A DNA stretch of 64,000 nt, taken from assembly GCA_035582835.1 (NCBI GenBank), contig JAYKAV010002766.1, positions 1,878,754 to 1,942,753 on the forward strand, in the 5' to 3' direction. A program made the translations under genes and the position numbers. Below the pieces are notes generated by a model. It saw nothing but the letters and a program-made list of their open reading frames with translations, made no database searches and was not told the DNA's origin. The stretch comes from Phoebastria nigripes. Its lineage: Eukaryota > Chordata > Aves > Procellariiformes > Diomedeidae. Each line of letters begins with the position of its first letter. Position 1 is the first letter of the stretch. Shown here in pieces: positions 9,901-21,950 of the stretch.

Positions 9901-12900
9901 GGACAGATGGGCCCACACCACTTACCCCTTTCCAAGTGGAAAGAGAGCAGAGGGGTTCTCCAAAAAANGCACATGTTCTGTGGAGTTTCTGCCCCGTTCC
10001 TGATGGTGGTAGTGGTGAGGCACTAAGCTGGGGCTTGGTGGCCATCTCTCTGTGCCCAGGAAGCTCTCTGGGTCTGGCCCACAGAGGAGCAGTTGTACCT
10101 GAACTGTGGAGTAAGGGTGTCTCAGTCCCAGCTGTAGCAGCTTGTGGCATTGGGTGCTGGTTCAGATGGTGGCTAGCATGCGAGAGCAGCTGAAGCAAAT
10201 CAAAGTTTAGGGAGTGTTGTCCAGGTGCGTGATACTGAATTATCAACCTCTCTACATGGTAGAAATAGTGACCTAGAGCAAAAATGTAATGTAGGTAAGT
10301 GCCTAGCAATTCCTAGACACTTCTACTGGCNATACCATTTATTGTTATGCTTCCAGGCTGATATCCCGCTTCCAGGCGTGAGCCCCATTTCCACCTGCCC
10401 CCGTGAACCTGCTTCAGCATTATAAACCAAGTGCCCTGACCCCATGTGGGACCTGCTGCCCTAAGTTTTCTCCCTTCTACAGAATTTCTGTAACTTCTCT
10501 CCCGAGTTTAACATGAATGAAAACATGAACAGTCTTGTGAATAGGAAATGTGATGCTGCATGGTACGTTTTTAGCACTCTGCATCAGGGATTAGATGCAC
10601 AACTCTTGTTGCCATAGCTTTCATCCCTCTGAGGCTTAAATGTGTCACATAAGCTGAATGAGGTACACAACTAAAGCAGGGGGAGAGAGGGAGAGGTATG
10701 CAACAAAGGAGAGAGCCACAAGCAAAGCAGGAATCCTTTCTTTTAATTTCAGCCTCATGATTCAACATTTATGATGTCAATAATTTTAAGCTGTAAACAG
10801 CAAGCTAACAAAAGCCATGTGTGGGACGGAGTTAAATCTGAGCTCAGGATGACTGGCATTTCTTGCGATCACTAGTCAAGCCTGTTTCAAAGACCTGCGT
10901 GCTCATTATGGACTCTTATTAGCACTGACAGCCTTCCCAAAGGAGATGCCAATACCTGAACAGACCAACAGTCCCATTTAGTCTCTTGTGCAGTGGCCAA
11001 TGCCTGAGTCTGGGTAGCAAAGGTAGGAAATTGTTCCTGATTCACATGGTTATTCATAGCAGTCCCCAGTGCACCCTGCATGCTGCTAGAGGAGGTGACA
11101 ATAAATGGGAAGGTGTCTGCAGGAGTTGGTTCATTTTGTTTTCTTCCTCCATGGAAGGTAAAGGGGGAAAAGCTACATTTCAGTCAAGGGAGGCTTCCTT
11201 GGGAGCCTTGCAGATGAGTAACAAATTGTTCTCTTTGACAGTGCTTGTAAGAGGTGCCAATCCACACTTGGGCTGTTAAGTAAGCAAGCAGCTGTTCAGT
11301 GCTGGTATCCTGGGTGGCTTTGGTTTTGCTTGGAAAGAGAAGTCAGCCACAAAAAAAAAAAAGGCAAAAACAAAGGGGCGGGAGGGGGAACCTGAAGGAA
11401 AAATCCCAGTGACTCTGGATAGGCAGAATAACTGTGACAAAAGGAAAGAGCAGAATTTATTTTTCATCTTCTGCTTATGTCAGTCTTTTTAGTTTTTAAA
11501 CTTAAAAAAAGCCAGAATTCCTTCAGTTATATTTTGGAGATTATTGCAAGGTAAAGCTCTTAATAGTTTGCATCAGATGATTGTCCCACTTAAGAAGCAA
11601 TGTTCAGCCAGTTGTGTTTTCTGGGTAGCAGAGATGCTGGTCCATTCAGCATTCAGTGTGTTTGATTGGAAGCTAACAGCAATTGAAGTGTGGGATTTGG
11701 CAAGGAAATGGCCAGAAAGCGGCTGTGAAGTGTGTAGCAAGTACAGGTGGACTGAGGCTGTGAGCTCAAGAGGCCCATGGGCTGGGTTAGAAAGATGGGG
11801 GAAGGCATGGGATGGAGGCTGGGTGCAGACTGGTGGGAGCAGACTCCACGTGTGCTGTAATGGTGCATTGCTGATTACCTCTGGAACCATTCATCATGGG
11901 AGCTGCCTTTCCAGCTGTCCCTTCTGCCCTTTGCAGTTCTTTGGACCTTTCTTTGAGGTCTCTTTCTGTGACAAAAATGTGTCGGGGCCAGCAGGCAACC
12001 TGTCTAAGGGTCAAAGGAGTTAAAAATCTGAGATGTCTTTGGGGAAAAGATAGTAATAAAAGTGATGAGGCTCAATTGCCTTCAATCCATTTGTCTTTTA
12101 ATTCCATGATAATGGGCACCAATTAGCTTATGGAAACACTCATCTTTGAAATAGTCACTGGGATGCTATAAAATTGGCTTCAACTTCTCTCATCTTTTGC
12201 GGGGGGCGGGGAGAATCTAAGGAGAGGATTATGGGTTTTTTTTTAATTTAAAAGAAAAGGAGAAGTGGATATTATAGTGTCATGTTTCCACTGTTCCCAA
12301 TATATTTCTCCCCAAATCAATGTCATCTTTTGTAGATACTGCTTCCCATCCTGAACGGCTCAATCCCAAGGCAAAGCATCACAGCTTTATTGGCAGTGTG
12401 GGTGTGGAGTTTGAACTGTATTTTCTTTATCTGATTTGATGCAGGTCTCCATAACGCAGAGCTGAGGAGGAAAAGCAATTATTTCCAAGTTTTGAGAGAC
12501 TGGTTTCATGGGCTCTTAAGTGAGCTGCCTTTAGAAAGCGATGTCCAGTAGTTGCATTGTCCAGGTAGCAGAGAGCTTCTAGTGTAGTCCATTTTTTTCT
12601 TTCTAAAAATAAAAATCTACCCTGAAAATGTCTTTGCCAAAGACTTTCTACTGATGGCCTCATGTGACCTGTCACCTTGCTGTTGCAGACAAGTTGTACA
12701 GCAGTTGAACAGCAGTTGCCTGGATTCAGTTTTCAGCTCTTCTACACAGTCTCAGACAAACCTGCGAGGGTTCATCTGAGATGTTGGTGGTAGAGCTCCA
12801 GGATTTGCTCTTCCCTTTCAGCAAAAGTCATGGCTGGCCATGGTGTCAGCAGAAAATGTCACTCTGAGAGGGTCTTTCTCTGGTGAGGACAGATTGCCTC

Positions 12901-15429
12901 ATTCCTTAATAATAGAGAGAGCTGCCCAGAGGACCTGCCAGCCAAGTTCTATGAACCTCACTTGAATGAATCTGTGATACATTTTATTTGTATTTTTCAA
13001 GCAATTTCCTAATTTGGCTCCCTCTAGCCTTGGGCTGGTCTCCCTATTACAGTATTTAATTGAAATAAAATATGTGCAACACCTGTTACATTTGGACTCT
13101 GAGCTCACCTGGGGTCTCTGCCACAATATAAATAATAATAGCTTCAAATTATATTTTTGAATTATTTGCTTTACACTTCTGTAACACTGCGTAATTGAGC
13201 AGGGCTGTATATAGGTTGTTTTTCTGGTACAAGAAATGGCAATTGCGCAGGGTAATTCAGTTTTTAGTAAGGTGGTGGAAGACTGCCTGAAGGAAATAGC
13301 AGAATGTTAACCCATGTATTCAGGCACTTGTACGTTTTGAGCAAATGGGCTCCTATTTACTAGTATGACTCGGAATCAGCTTTTGACTTGCAAGATCTGG
13401 AGGAAACGTCAAGACCCCTGTGCTGCTAATGTCTGTACTGTGACTTCTTGTTACCATCTCCTGACCGTCATGTAACACGTGTTTATGATGCAGCTACAGG
13501 CTGGATACCCTTGCTTAAATAATTTTCATGCTCCAAGCTCTGAGGGTCAATGTGTAGTAGTGCATCTCAGCCCTCCTTAGGAGTTACCACTCCTGAACAG
13601 AGGTGCCCCTTACACATCTATCTTCCCTGCTGCTCCTGCCTATTGAAATGAAGCTGAGGCTGTGAACTAGGGAGGGGAACATGTACCTCATTCCAGTCCT
13701 CCCCTCCCCAGATAACAACCATGCTCAGGCAAGCACAGTCACCATTCACTGTCCTGACTGAATATTTTGTTTTCCCTTCACTGCAGCTTCATTTTCAGAT
13801 GCCAGTGACAAACAAGAAACTGCAGCACGTGCATATTTACACCTTGTTCTCATTTCAGCTTCCCTCCTGGTGGCTCTTGTGCCCGAAGTAAATGCAGGAA
13901 AGGAAGGTGATAATAGAGCTACCGATTAGCCAGCCCTGTGTGATTGAGTGAGGTACAAGCTGGGTGGAACAGCAATGCTGGCAAGAAGCTTCCCCCCACC
14001 CCCCTCTTCCAAATCATATATTTTTCAAGTTCACATCAATTACTTGTGTTTCCAACTGGATAAACTTGAATGAGAAGGCTTTCTGTAATCTGCTGACAAG
14101 ACAGTGAAGCGCTTTTTGCTAGCTCCTCCTGATGCAATCTAAATTGGGTGTTTGCAGGAAAGAAATCTAGCGTGGAGCTAGAAAAGATTAAAAAACAGAC
14201 AGAAAAGGAAGGAAAAATATTAAGTCAGAGCCTGTGTTAAGGTTCTAGTTCCNGTCTCTTGTGCAGGAAACACATGCCTTTTTGAGGATACAATTGAATG
14301 AGGTGTAAATATGCTTGTGAAACAAAAGGTGCCTGTGTGCTTGTATGGGTACTTCTGGTGAAATTCCTCTGAAGATTTGAAGTACCAAAGAGAATCTTTT
14401 TGCTAAGAGGACCTTGGAAACAGGAGTGGTAGAAGAGAGCAGGCATCTGCATCCCCTGATGTGGTGCTCATCCTTTTTGGGGGGATCCCTAGTAGAAGAG
14501 AGACCTCATGGACACCCCTGCCATGGGCAAAAGCAGCAGTCAGCCTTCACAATCAGCCATGAGATGTAGGTCCAGGCCTCACTGGTTCTTCTGCTCACAA
14601 GAATGTCTTGCTTTTCCTAAGAGCTGGGTCCAGCAGCTGTGAGGTTTATGTCAGTGCTACAGCCTGTTACTGTGTGCAGGGAATGCATTGTGCTCTGGAA
14701 GTGTGTGCACATACAGATGTGATGCAAACTTGGCACATCCATAACAAGCTGTGTGGGAGGCACTAGCATATTCTTCATGTAGAAGCTCTGGTTAAGATGG
14801 TAGTTACCAGCTAAACTGTAAGCTTCCACAGGCCTCGACCACCCAATAGAAACCTCTGGGAGACCTGCACAAATCCTCCGTTAATCTCTTAATGGCTTTA
14901 AGCAGTGGTAAACATCTATGCTATCTGAACATGTTACATAGTTCAATAGCAAATAAAATTTCCTACCTTAAGGAGCTTAGTATTAAGATGGATGGGAGTT
15001 TAATTAGGTGTTTGTAACTACACAGCTCTGTGTCTAATGTCCCTGTGCTTTACTCAGTGGGCTGCTCCCATGGCTGCTCTCGTTGCCACTCCAGCAGTAT
15101 CAAACTTTGTGGGAGGTGTTTTGCTCGTAACCATTTCTGTTTTCTTTGTGTTTGGTATTAAACACACTATCTGCTTTTGTGCTGGGGAATTTTGACTTGC
15201 AGACTGGTGTAGAATAAAGTCTGTCAATAACGGGTAAATATTATCTGGCTCACAGTTACAGTAGACCAATTTACAATAGAGCTACTATTTCTCTGTATCA
15301 TGTATGTGTGCATTACGTTATTATTACAACACACAAGAAAACAAAGACTGGTCTTTTGCCATAGATATGGTCTTAAACATGATTACTTTAAAATACAAAT
15401 AGAGATGAGTGCATTGGAAGGCCAGAGAT
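9901..15429. other. Non-coding unique sequence, no gene recognised
   Basis: The longest frame of the window (198 codons, 9713-10309, minus) begins here but is proline/serine/histidine-rich and contains an N. It overlaps several other frames on both strands, as expected from its GC content. A 159-codon plus frame (11544-12023) likewise overlaps three minus frames. A G-rich run (12201-12211) could form a weak G-quadruplex. I recognise no domain and no repeat family. Confidence 0.5.
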
Positions 15430-15600
15430 ATTGCTGCTAAAGCACTAAGCTGGGCAGAACAGAATCAAGATTCAATTTCCAGATCTGCTGCCACTTTCCT
15501 GGGAAACATTATTCTGTATTGCTTAATGTCTGTGCCCAGCTTTCTCCTCTCTAAAACAGGACTGAGACTTTGCACCTTTCACATGTGTTGAATATAGTGA
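15430..15600 (+). mobile_element. MIR-type (CORE) SINE remnant
   Basis: The order of blocks follows the MIR consensus. A 'kept-number' A-box-like start (GCACTAAGCTGGGCAG, 15439-15454) is followed by 'ttccagatctgctgccac' (15478-15495). A cytosine-rich stretch then leads into 'ctctaaaacagga'. These correspond to the tRNA-derived head, the CORE region and the 'catctgtaaaatgggga' block. It is diverged and non-coding. Confidence 0.6.
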
Positions 15601-18600
15601 ATGACAGTCCATGTAGTTTCATGGAAAATAGTTCTTGTCAAAATTACCTGGTTTAACTCTTTGAGGTTATAAATTTGGTTCACAGTGGTAACAGCAGAGC
15701 TATAAAAAGCTTGAACTCTTTTAAGGTGTTTGGCTGCACGCTGTACGATATTCTGATTAAAAGTTGGCTGAACACACCACAGAGAACACACAGTAAATGG
15801 CTAAGAACTGTGGAATGGGGATTTTTTTTTTTCCTAGTACAATTGCACAGAAAAATGATAGCAAGGCTAAAACTTTAGGAAGGACCACAGGATAGTTTTA
15901 TGCTAGTTCAGTCTTCACTGGGCTCCTTACCCTCTCTGCCCAGGGGAGTAAGCAGGGCTTTGTCATGCACTGGACAGGGCAAGGAGTTGGAACGTCAGAA
16001 GCCAGATTGAAAACGCATGCTGTGTTCAGAAAAATACTTGTGTTAGGTTGCACTGAATCTCATGCTTCCTGGGCTTCTAGGTTTAGCATGATTACACTTC
16101 CTAAACAGTTTGCAGTATTAAGAAACTTGGCATTCGCTTCTTTCTTGGCCTGAAACATCCCATAGTCCATACTTTTGTGAACTGCTAGCAAAGCAGGATA
16201 GTATTACTCTGCTATCAATGAGGTCTATAGCAAAAAAAGTCTCTTTGACCTTGGGTTTAGATTATTTGTCTGCCTTTACTGTCATTCCCTGTTTGTAATT
16301 ATCCGAAGGTGCTTGTGTTGAAATAAGATGCTGTGAGAAGTAGGACCAGGTGATAGTATGAAGATCATCTGTTCCTTGTGAAAGTAATGAAGCAGCTTAT
16401 CTGGGATTGAGAACTATGGCTTGTTTCCTCTAGGAAAGAGGATGGAGAGAGACTCCATAAGAAATTTGCTGCTCTTTTTAAGTGAAGACAGTTGTAGAAG
16501 GTCTAGGAGACAGGTATGTTGAGGGATAAGGCAATGGTATCTGTTTTACCTTTGTGGATTGATGCTGAACTATTCATTGCATAAAAGCTGGGGGGAAAGG
16601 GGCTGAAATGCTGGAATTCCGAGTTCTGATAGATGCTTTGCTATCTTACGTTCAGACTTCTATCAAGGTAAAGAAACTGAAATGTAAGGTATAGGAGAGT
16701 GGGTTACAAGGTGCCTTGTATGCACGTTTTTGACTGGGATTTGGGGTTTAATTCTGGATGTTTTTAACTCAGCAATGTAGAAATGTGTTTCTAGAGGCAA
16801 TAAAACTAATGCCTTAAACCTGAACCTTTCGCTGAGTATAAGTCAGGAACTACTGCAGAGGAGCTACCTCTCAGATGTAAAAATAATGAGGGCAAGATAG
16901 AACTGGCACTAAAGTGCCTGAAGTTATTGGAGAAGCCCAGGTTTGAATTTAAATTTAGATCTTGCTTGGGCCTATTCAGAATAGGTCATTCATTTTCATG
17001 TTACTGCCTGAAAAGGACCTGGATTTATATGAATGGGTTTCTTATTGTGTGATAAGTAGAAAAACTTTGGGGAAAGGATTGTTGGAGCACGTTTGGCAAG
17101 CCATGCATCTCTTTTGTCTTCTGCTGGCTCCATCAACATGAGATGAGAGGGTATGCACCGTGACGAGGTCACTTGTGCTGTTAAAACAGCAGTGTTGTCA
17201 GTAGCACTTCAGAATTTTAAGAATTGCTGTGGTTCCTGCAGTTCATGCAGCAGGCTCGGCTTAAAGCGTTACTCTGGGCTATTAAACTCTCTATTGAAGC
17301 CTTGAAAAGATTTGAGTGCTTCAGATTTGTCAATGCTTGGTGCAATGTCTCTATAATACTCCAAGCTCAGTGCATGGGGACAAAGCAGGTGCACCAAAGG
17401 TAAGATTTTCTAATGTCTTTTTTGCATGGCGAGATGAATAAAGTGGACAGGAAGGTGCATAGCTTTGCCCTTTTAGCATGAGTAACTGGGCTTCACGGGA
17501 ACTCCCCATCACCTGGATGTGTTATATTCCTAGGGTGTTTGTGTGGATTACTTGGTTCGTAATCTCTTTGTGCCAATTGCTTGTAAGTGCATGACCACTG
17601 CCTACTATGGCGCTGTCTTTGGGTACCAGAAACTGAAAAATCATCATAAATGTGGTACAGTCAAAATATGCCTGGATTTTAGGTAGGTGTCCATGAATAG
17701 TTTTCTTCTGAAACTAAATTCATAATGGATAAGAAAAAGAAAGCTTGATCAAAACTATTGAAGACTGCATCCTGACTTTCTGCCAAGGATAGATATGCCA
17801 CACTTAGGCTGTGCCACAGACTATGGAGTTTGTTTGGCAGTGGGTTTATTTGTAACATGTTTTCAGTTCTTTTTAAAATAAGATGCAAAACTGTCTGCAA
17901 TGAATGCATAATGTTGGAGGGAAGCAGACTAGGTGTCTGAAGAGAACAGGAGAGGGAGGCTGGTGCATTATGGAGCTCTGCAGATAACCTTGGCNGAGGC
18001 CGCTTGCCTCTGACATCTTGCTAAGCAGCTCCATTATGGGAGATGACAGGTCTGGAGGTAGGAGAATATAAAACTTGTGAAGCTAAAAGCTTGACAAACT
18101 GTTGCTACAACAACTTACCTTTGCACAAGAGATTTGCCATAACAATAAACTTTAACAAGTGGGATTTGGGGACTGGTGTGTTCCTAGTAAATCCTCTCAG
18201 ACTGGCAGGTGTTTACTGCCAAGGCTTTTGGGAGTGTGAGTGATAGCAGGTCTCTCTTGGTCTCATGTAGCAAGTGGAGAGACCGCATTACTGAGGAGCA
18301 AACTTAAAAAGCCAAAATTCAGGCTGCCTGAAGCAGATGGAGAGTGCATACACTCGTTGCCACCACCTCAGCCTTGACTCCTGCAGTTAATGCTGTATAA
18401 AGTTAACACTTGGGACGAGACTGTCTGCATGAGGCTTACCGTCTAAGCTCCTTTATGTAGCTCTTCATCAGGTTCCATGTCGCTTTTTCTTCATAGGATC
18501 TCTTGTGTTCAGAGCTTTTAATATGAGGAGAGCACATGCCCTCACCCCAGCCCTGTTCTAGGTACTGGGACCTGGCAAAAATTGTTCTGTGTGCTCTTTT

Positions 18601-20945
18601 GGGGTTTAGGGGCTGCTGCTGTGTGGCTGGCAAATTGGGAAAGGCCTGTTGAGTCACCCAGCCTGTGCAGCTGAAAAATCTGAGTTGGGAGATGATGTCT
18701 CAATAGGTGTTTAACCAAGCTCTAGTGTTCCCATGTAGAACTGAAAAGCTTCTCAGTGGAACTAATTATGCTTGTTAGGCCTGACAAAGTCACTTTTACA
18801 ACGCTGAACAAATACCAGTGAGATTTTAATTTCCTCCCACAATTATTTGTTTATGATACTAGAAAACTTAATCCAGGTTTGTTTATACCCAAGGAGCTCA
18901 AGTATAGCAAGAACATTAGCAGTAATCAGAAAAAGAGCAGCAGGTTTAGCTGAAAAAGTTTCACTCTGATATCCTTCAGACTTTGTAGGGGCTAGATGCA
19001 AACCCCTTGGTAGCTTATGTTCTTTGCAATGGGATTTTAGTCAGCCTCCAACAGGGGCAGTGAGATCCCTTTCCTGGCGTACTGTAGCTGGTGTTTCCTA
19101 TGCTGGTTTCGGTATCAGCACCAGAATGTCCCATGACCCCTCTCTTGAAAGCGATTAATCAAACGTCTGATCTGGTATTGCTTTGTCTTCACTGAGAGTA
19201 AGTCTCATCCTTGGTGTGTAGTTCTTCCAAAAAGACAAATTCTGCTTCCATTGCTACTTCAGGCCTTTCTATGCCCTTCTGATCAACGGCAAGGATATTT
19301 GTCAGAGCACAATGAAGCAGCTGAAGGCAAGTTTTCAGGAACACTGAGCTGCTGAGGCGTGCAGTCCTGTAAGTGTGTCCTGGTGCTAAATCCCATTGAG
19401 CACATTGGGTTCCATAGGTGAGAATTTCCTGTTTGGTTCTTGTTTTAATGCCTGAAAAGGAAGAGGTTTTTTTACCTGAAATCTACATTCTTCCAGCATG
19501 TGTCTTTGCTAGCACAAAATGACTTCTCTGGATCTTGGCTGTGGGTGCTTGTTTGTGATTCTAGGCACAAACTCTGAGATTGGGAGGGCATGTACGAGTT
19601 GTTACAGGATTGAGGTCTGCATATTGTGCATTTTACTGGGTGTTGAGCTGAGCAGACTAGCCTATGCTAGTGTTTATTATGAGGGAGACTCTGGTTGAAT
19701 TTTGTAGTAACTTCAGATGCCTCAACCTGTATGTCTGTCTTAAAGAAACCTAAAATAGGCCTGATTTAAGGAAGAGTGATTGGAGAGTTGTGAAAATCAG
19801 GGTTGTTCCCAGTGTCTTGGTTTACTGCAAATTCCTAGTTGCAGTTGGAAACCCAAACTGATTACTTTAATGGATTGAAACTGATTCTGAAAAAATATTA
19901 CTGAAGATTTTAGAACAATTTTTCCCTTTATTTGAAACTACCCAAGGCCTGCAAACATATCTGTTGCCTGAAAGGAGGAGTGTTTTCTGTCATATCAGTC
20001 TCAATGACCTCCCATTGAGCTTCTTTTTTGTGATTTGCAAGCTGTAGTGAGCTGAAAAACTTTGCAGCGGTTGCATGCAAATCCATCCTCCGCTTCTCTC
20101 CCAGGGCTTATCGAAATAGCAGAGGAATTGTCACACTTCCCAGAGTGGCAGAGATGATCATCAGCATTGATGTTCTGAGGGAGAAATGTGAAGTGGGAAT
20201 TCAGGAAGCCCTTTAAAAAGTTTGGTTGTCTGTTGGTTTTGCTTTTCTTTCGGTCTCCCCACACAGAGCTTCCCACCTTTCTTGCATATTTAATTTGAAA
20301 ATCAGCAATCTGTAGAAGGAGCAGTTGCCTCTGCAGAAAGAAGTAAGTTGACAGGTGACTGTTGAAAGGACTGATTCCACAGCTGGCATCAGCTGAAATC
20401 AGTGGNGTTGTGCTAACTTAAGCTACAACTGTGCAATGTCTTAAGGGTCAGAGAGGAAGATAAACTTGGGGGATCAAAAAGAGTATCCATTCAGGGAAAG
20501 GAAAAGTAGTGAGAAGTTGCAGATGTCACTGTCTTTCCTTGGGCTCTGTGTTGCATGAGGCAGTTGTGCTGCTTCTGATTGCAGAGGGTGATTCTGCTGG
20601 TATTCACAGACCAGCTAGCTCATTGTACTGGCTTCATTTGCTTCCTCCTACGCTCATTGTGTGGTATGGGTAGGATGCCCTGAGGAGGAAAACACAAGAT
20701 GAAAAACACATGAAAAATTCAAGGAATTTTTTATTAATAATAATAAAAAAATCCCCATATGTTTACATTGTTATTAGAACCAAACNGTTGCATCAGCTCA
20801 AAGATGTGAAGGAAAGGTGGAAATGTAGTGTTTCTACGTTAGATACTAAATTGAAGTCCCTCTCCAAAGCAGTGCCTGTAGCGCAAGGGGAGAGAAAGGA
20901 GTGGCGTAACATCTTAGAGGCTGGGGACTCCATACATTGGATATG
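15601..20945. other. Non-coding unique sequence, no gene recognised
   Basis: Frames are few and short (none over 91 codons), and 16154-17678 has none of 60 or more. A trace like 'gggacgagactgtctgcatg' near 18412-18431 may be another decayed SINE piece, but it is too short to call. Nothing else stands out. Confidence 0.5.
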
Positions 20946-21000
20946 AGAGTCTCTTACTATGTGTAAAGTACAGTACCTGGCACAGTGGTCTGCCTTCTGC
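20946..21000 (+). mobile_element. Ancient SINE 3'-end fragment
   Basis: GTCTCTTACTATGTGTAAAG (20949-20968) and ACAGTACCTGGCACAGTGG match a sauropsid repeat segment of the form 'gactgtctcttactatgtgt...acagcgcctagcacaatgg'. Only about 55 bases are recognisable. The family assignment is tentative. Confidence 0.5.
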
Positions 21001-21860
21001 TCTGAAGTTGGTGAACCGCCCCTTGAGGCGGCGAGATGTAAAGCAGGCTATGTGCCCTTAGCAGCAGCCCTTTCCGCTTGATGTTGAGCCTGATTCTGTC
21101 TCGCTTTTCAGATCCTTCTACATTACAAAGGTTTCTAGCACTTCCTTGTTATTGCTGGACCTGTTTGGACTTCAGTGTAGACAAGTCGTCGCCTGCTGCA
21201 GGCAGTGTCACCTGAAGTTGCAGAGGCTGTACTGCAATGAGTCTGAGTGCCTCAAGCCTAACAGGCACCTGGGATCCTAGAGTTGTTAGTGCCATTGGAC
21301 CTGCGCTTTCCTTGTTAGCTACAAGACAGTGGTTTTTTGTGTAGACTGGGCCTTTGAATCTCATTCTTATGTCCTCTCCCACTTTCATTTTTCCTCTTTG
21401 TAGAAGAAATGCGAGGCTGAGGCAAAGACAAGGAAACACCCTGTTCAACATGTCATTGTTGCCTCTGCTGAGCATCTTTGCCAAAGGCAAATCCATGGCT
21501 AGGGGCTGCTTGAAATAGTTTCTGTCTATTATAAAGCAGTGATGTGTAACTTGGACTCCTGATGTGAAGGGCTGAGGAGATTACAAGGTGGGCACTGTGA
21601 AGATGCTTATGAGTCTGTCCTCACAATATTCGGATGCTTTCTGTTCAGCCATACAAAACAAATATTTGCCTTCCCTGAATGCGAGATGCCTTGTCCATGG
21701 TGGAGGGAATTTCTATGCTAAACTGTGTGAGATGTGGAAGGTCAGAGCATCTGGACATTTGCCCCTGAAATGGAGTGATGGGCGAAGGTTGCCACAAAAT
21801 CCACAGGAGTACCTTCACTTTGGTGTGGGAATTGATGTTCTGCAAGGAGCCAGATCCCCT

Positions 21861-21950
21861 GCTTGTAAATCAGTTCAGCTTGTAATATCTGTCAAGTGTT
21901 TGGGGACACCTGGGTATCTGATGCTGTATAAATGTCAGTTGTTATTACAG
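21861..21950 (+). mobile_element. MIR-like SINE 3' end
   Basis: AAGTGTTTGGGGACACCTGG (21894-21913) and ATGCTGTATAAATGTCAGTT (21921-21940), then GTTATTA, reproduce the MIR 3' region: the 'aaagcgctttgagat' block, 'gctatataaatgtaagtt', and the TTATT tail. It overlaps the end of a 138-codon open frame (21588-22004), which counts against that frame being a real gene. Confidence 0.68.

Noticed and set aside
9713..10309. 198-codon minus-strand frame, the longest in the window
   Set aside because: Low-complexity P/S/H-rich composition, an N inside, overlapping frames on both strands, and no domain recognised. The length is about what chance gives in 64 kb.
11544..12023. 159-codon plus-strand frame
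   Set aside because: No recognisable motif or family, and three opposing minus frames overlap it, as in non-coding GC-richer DNA.
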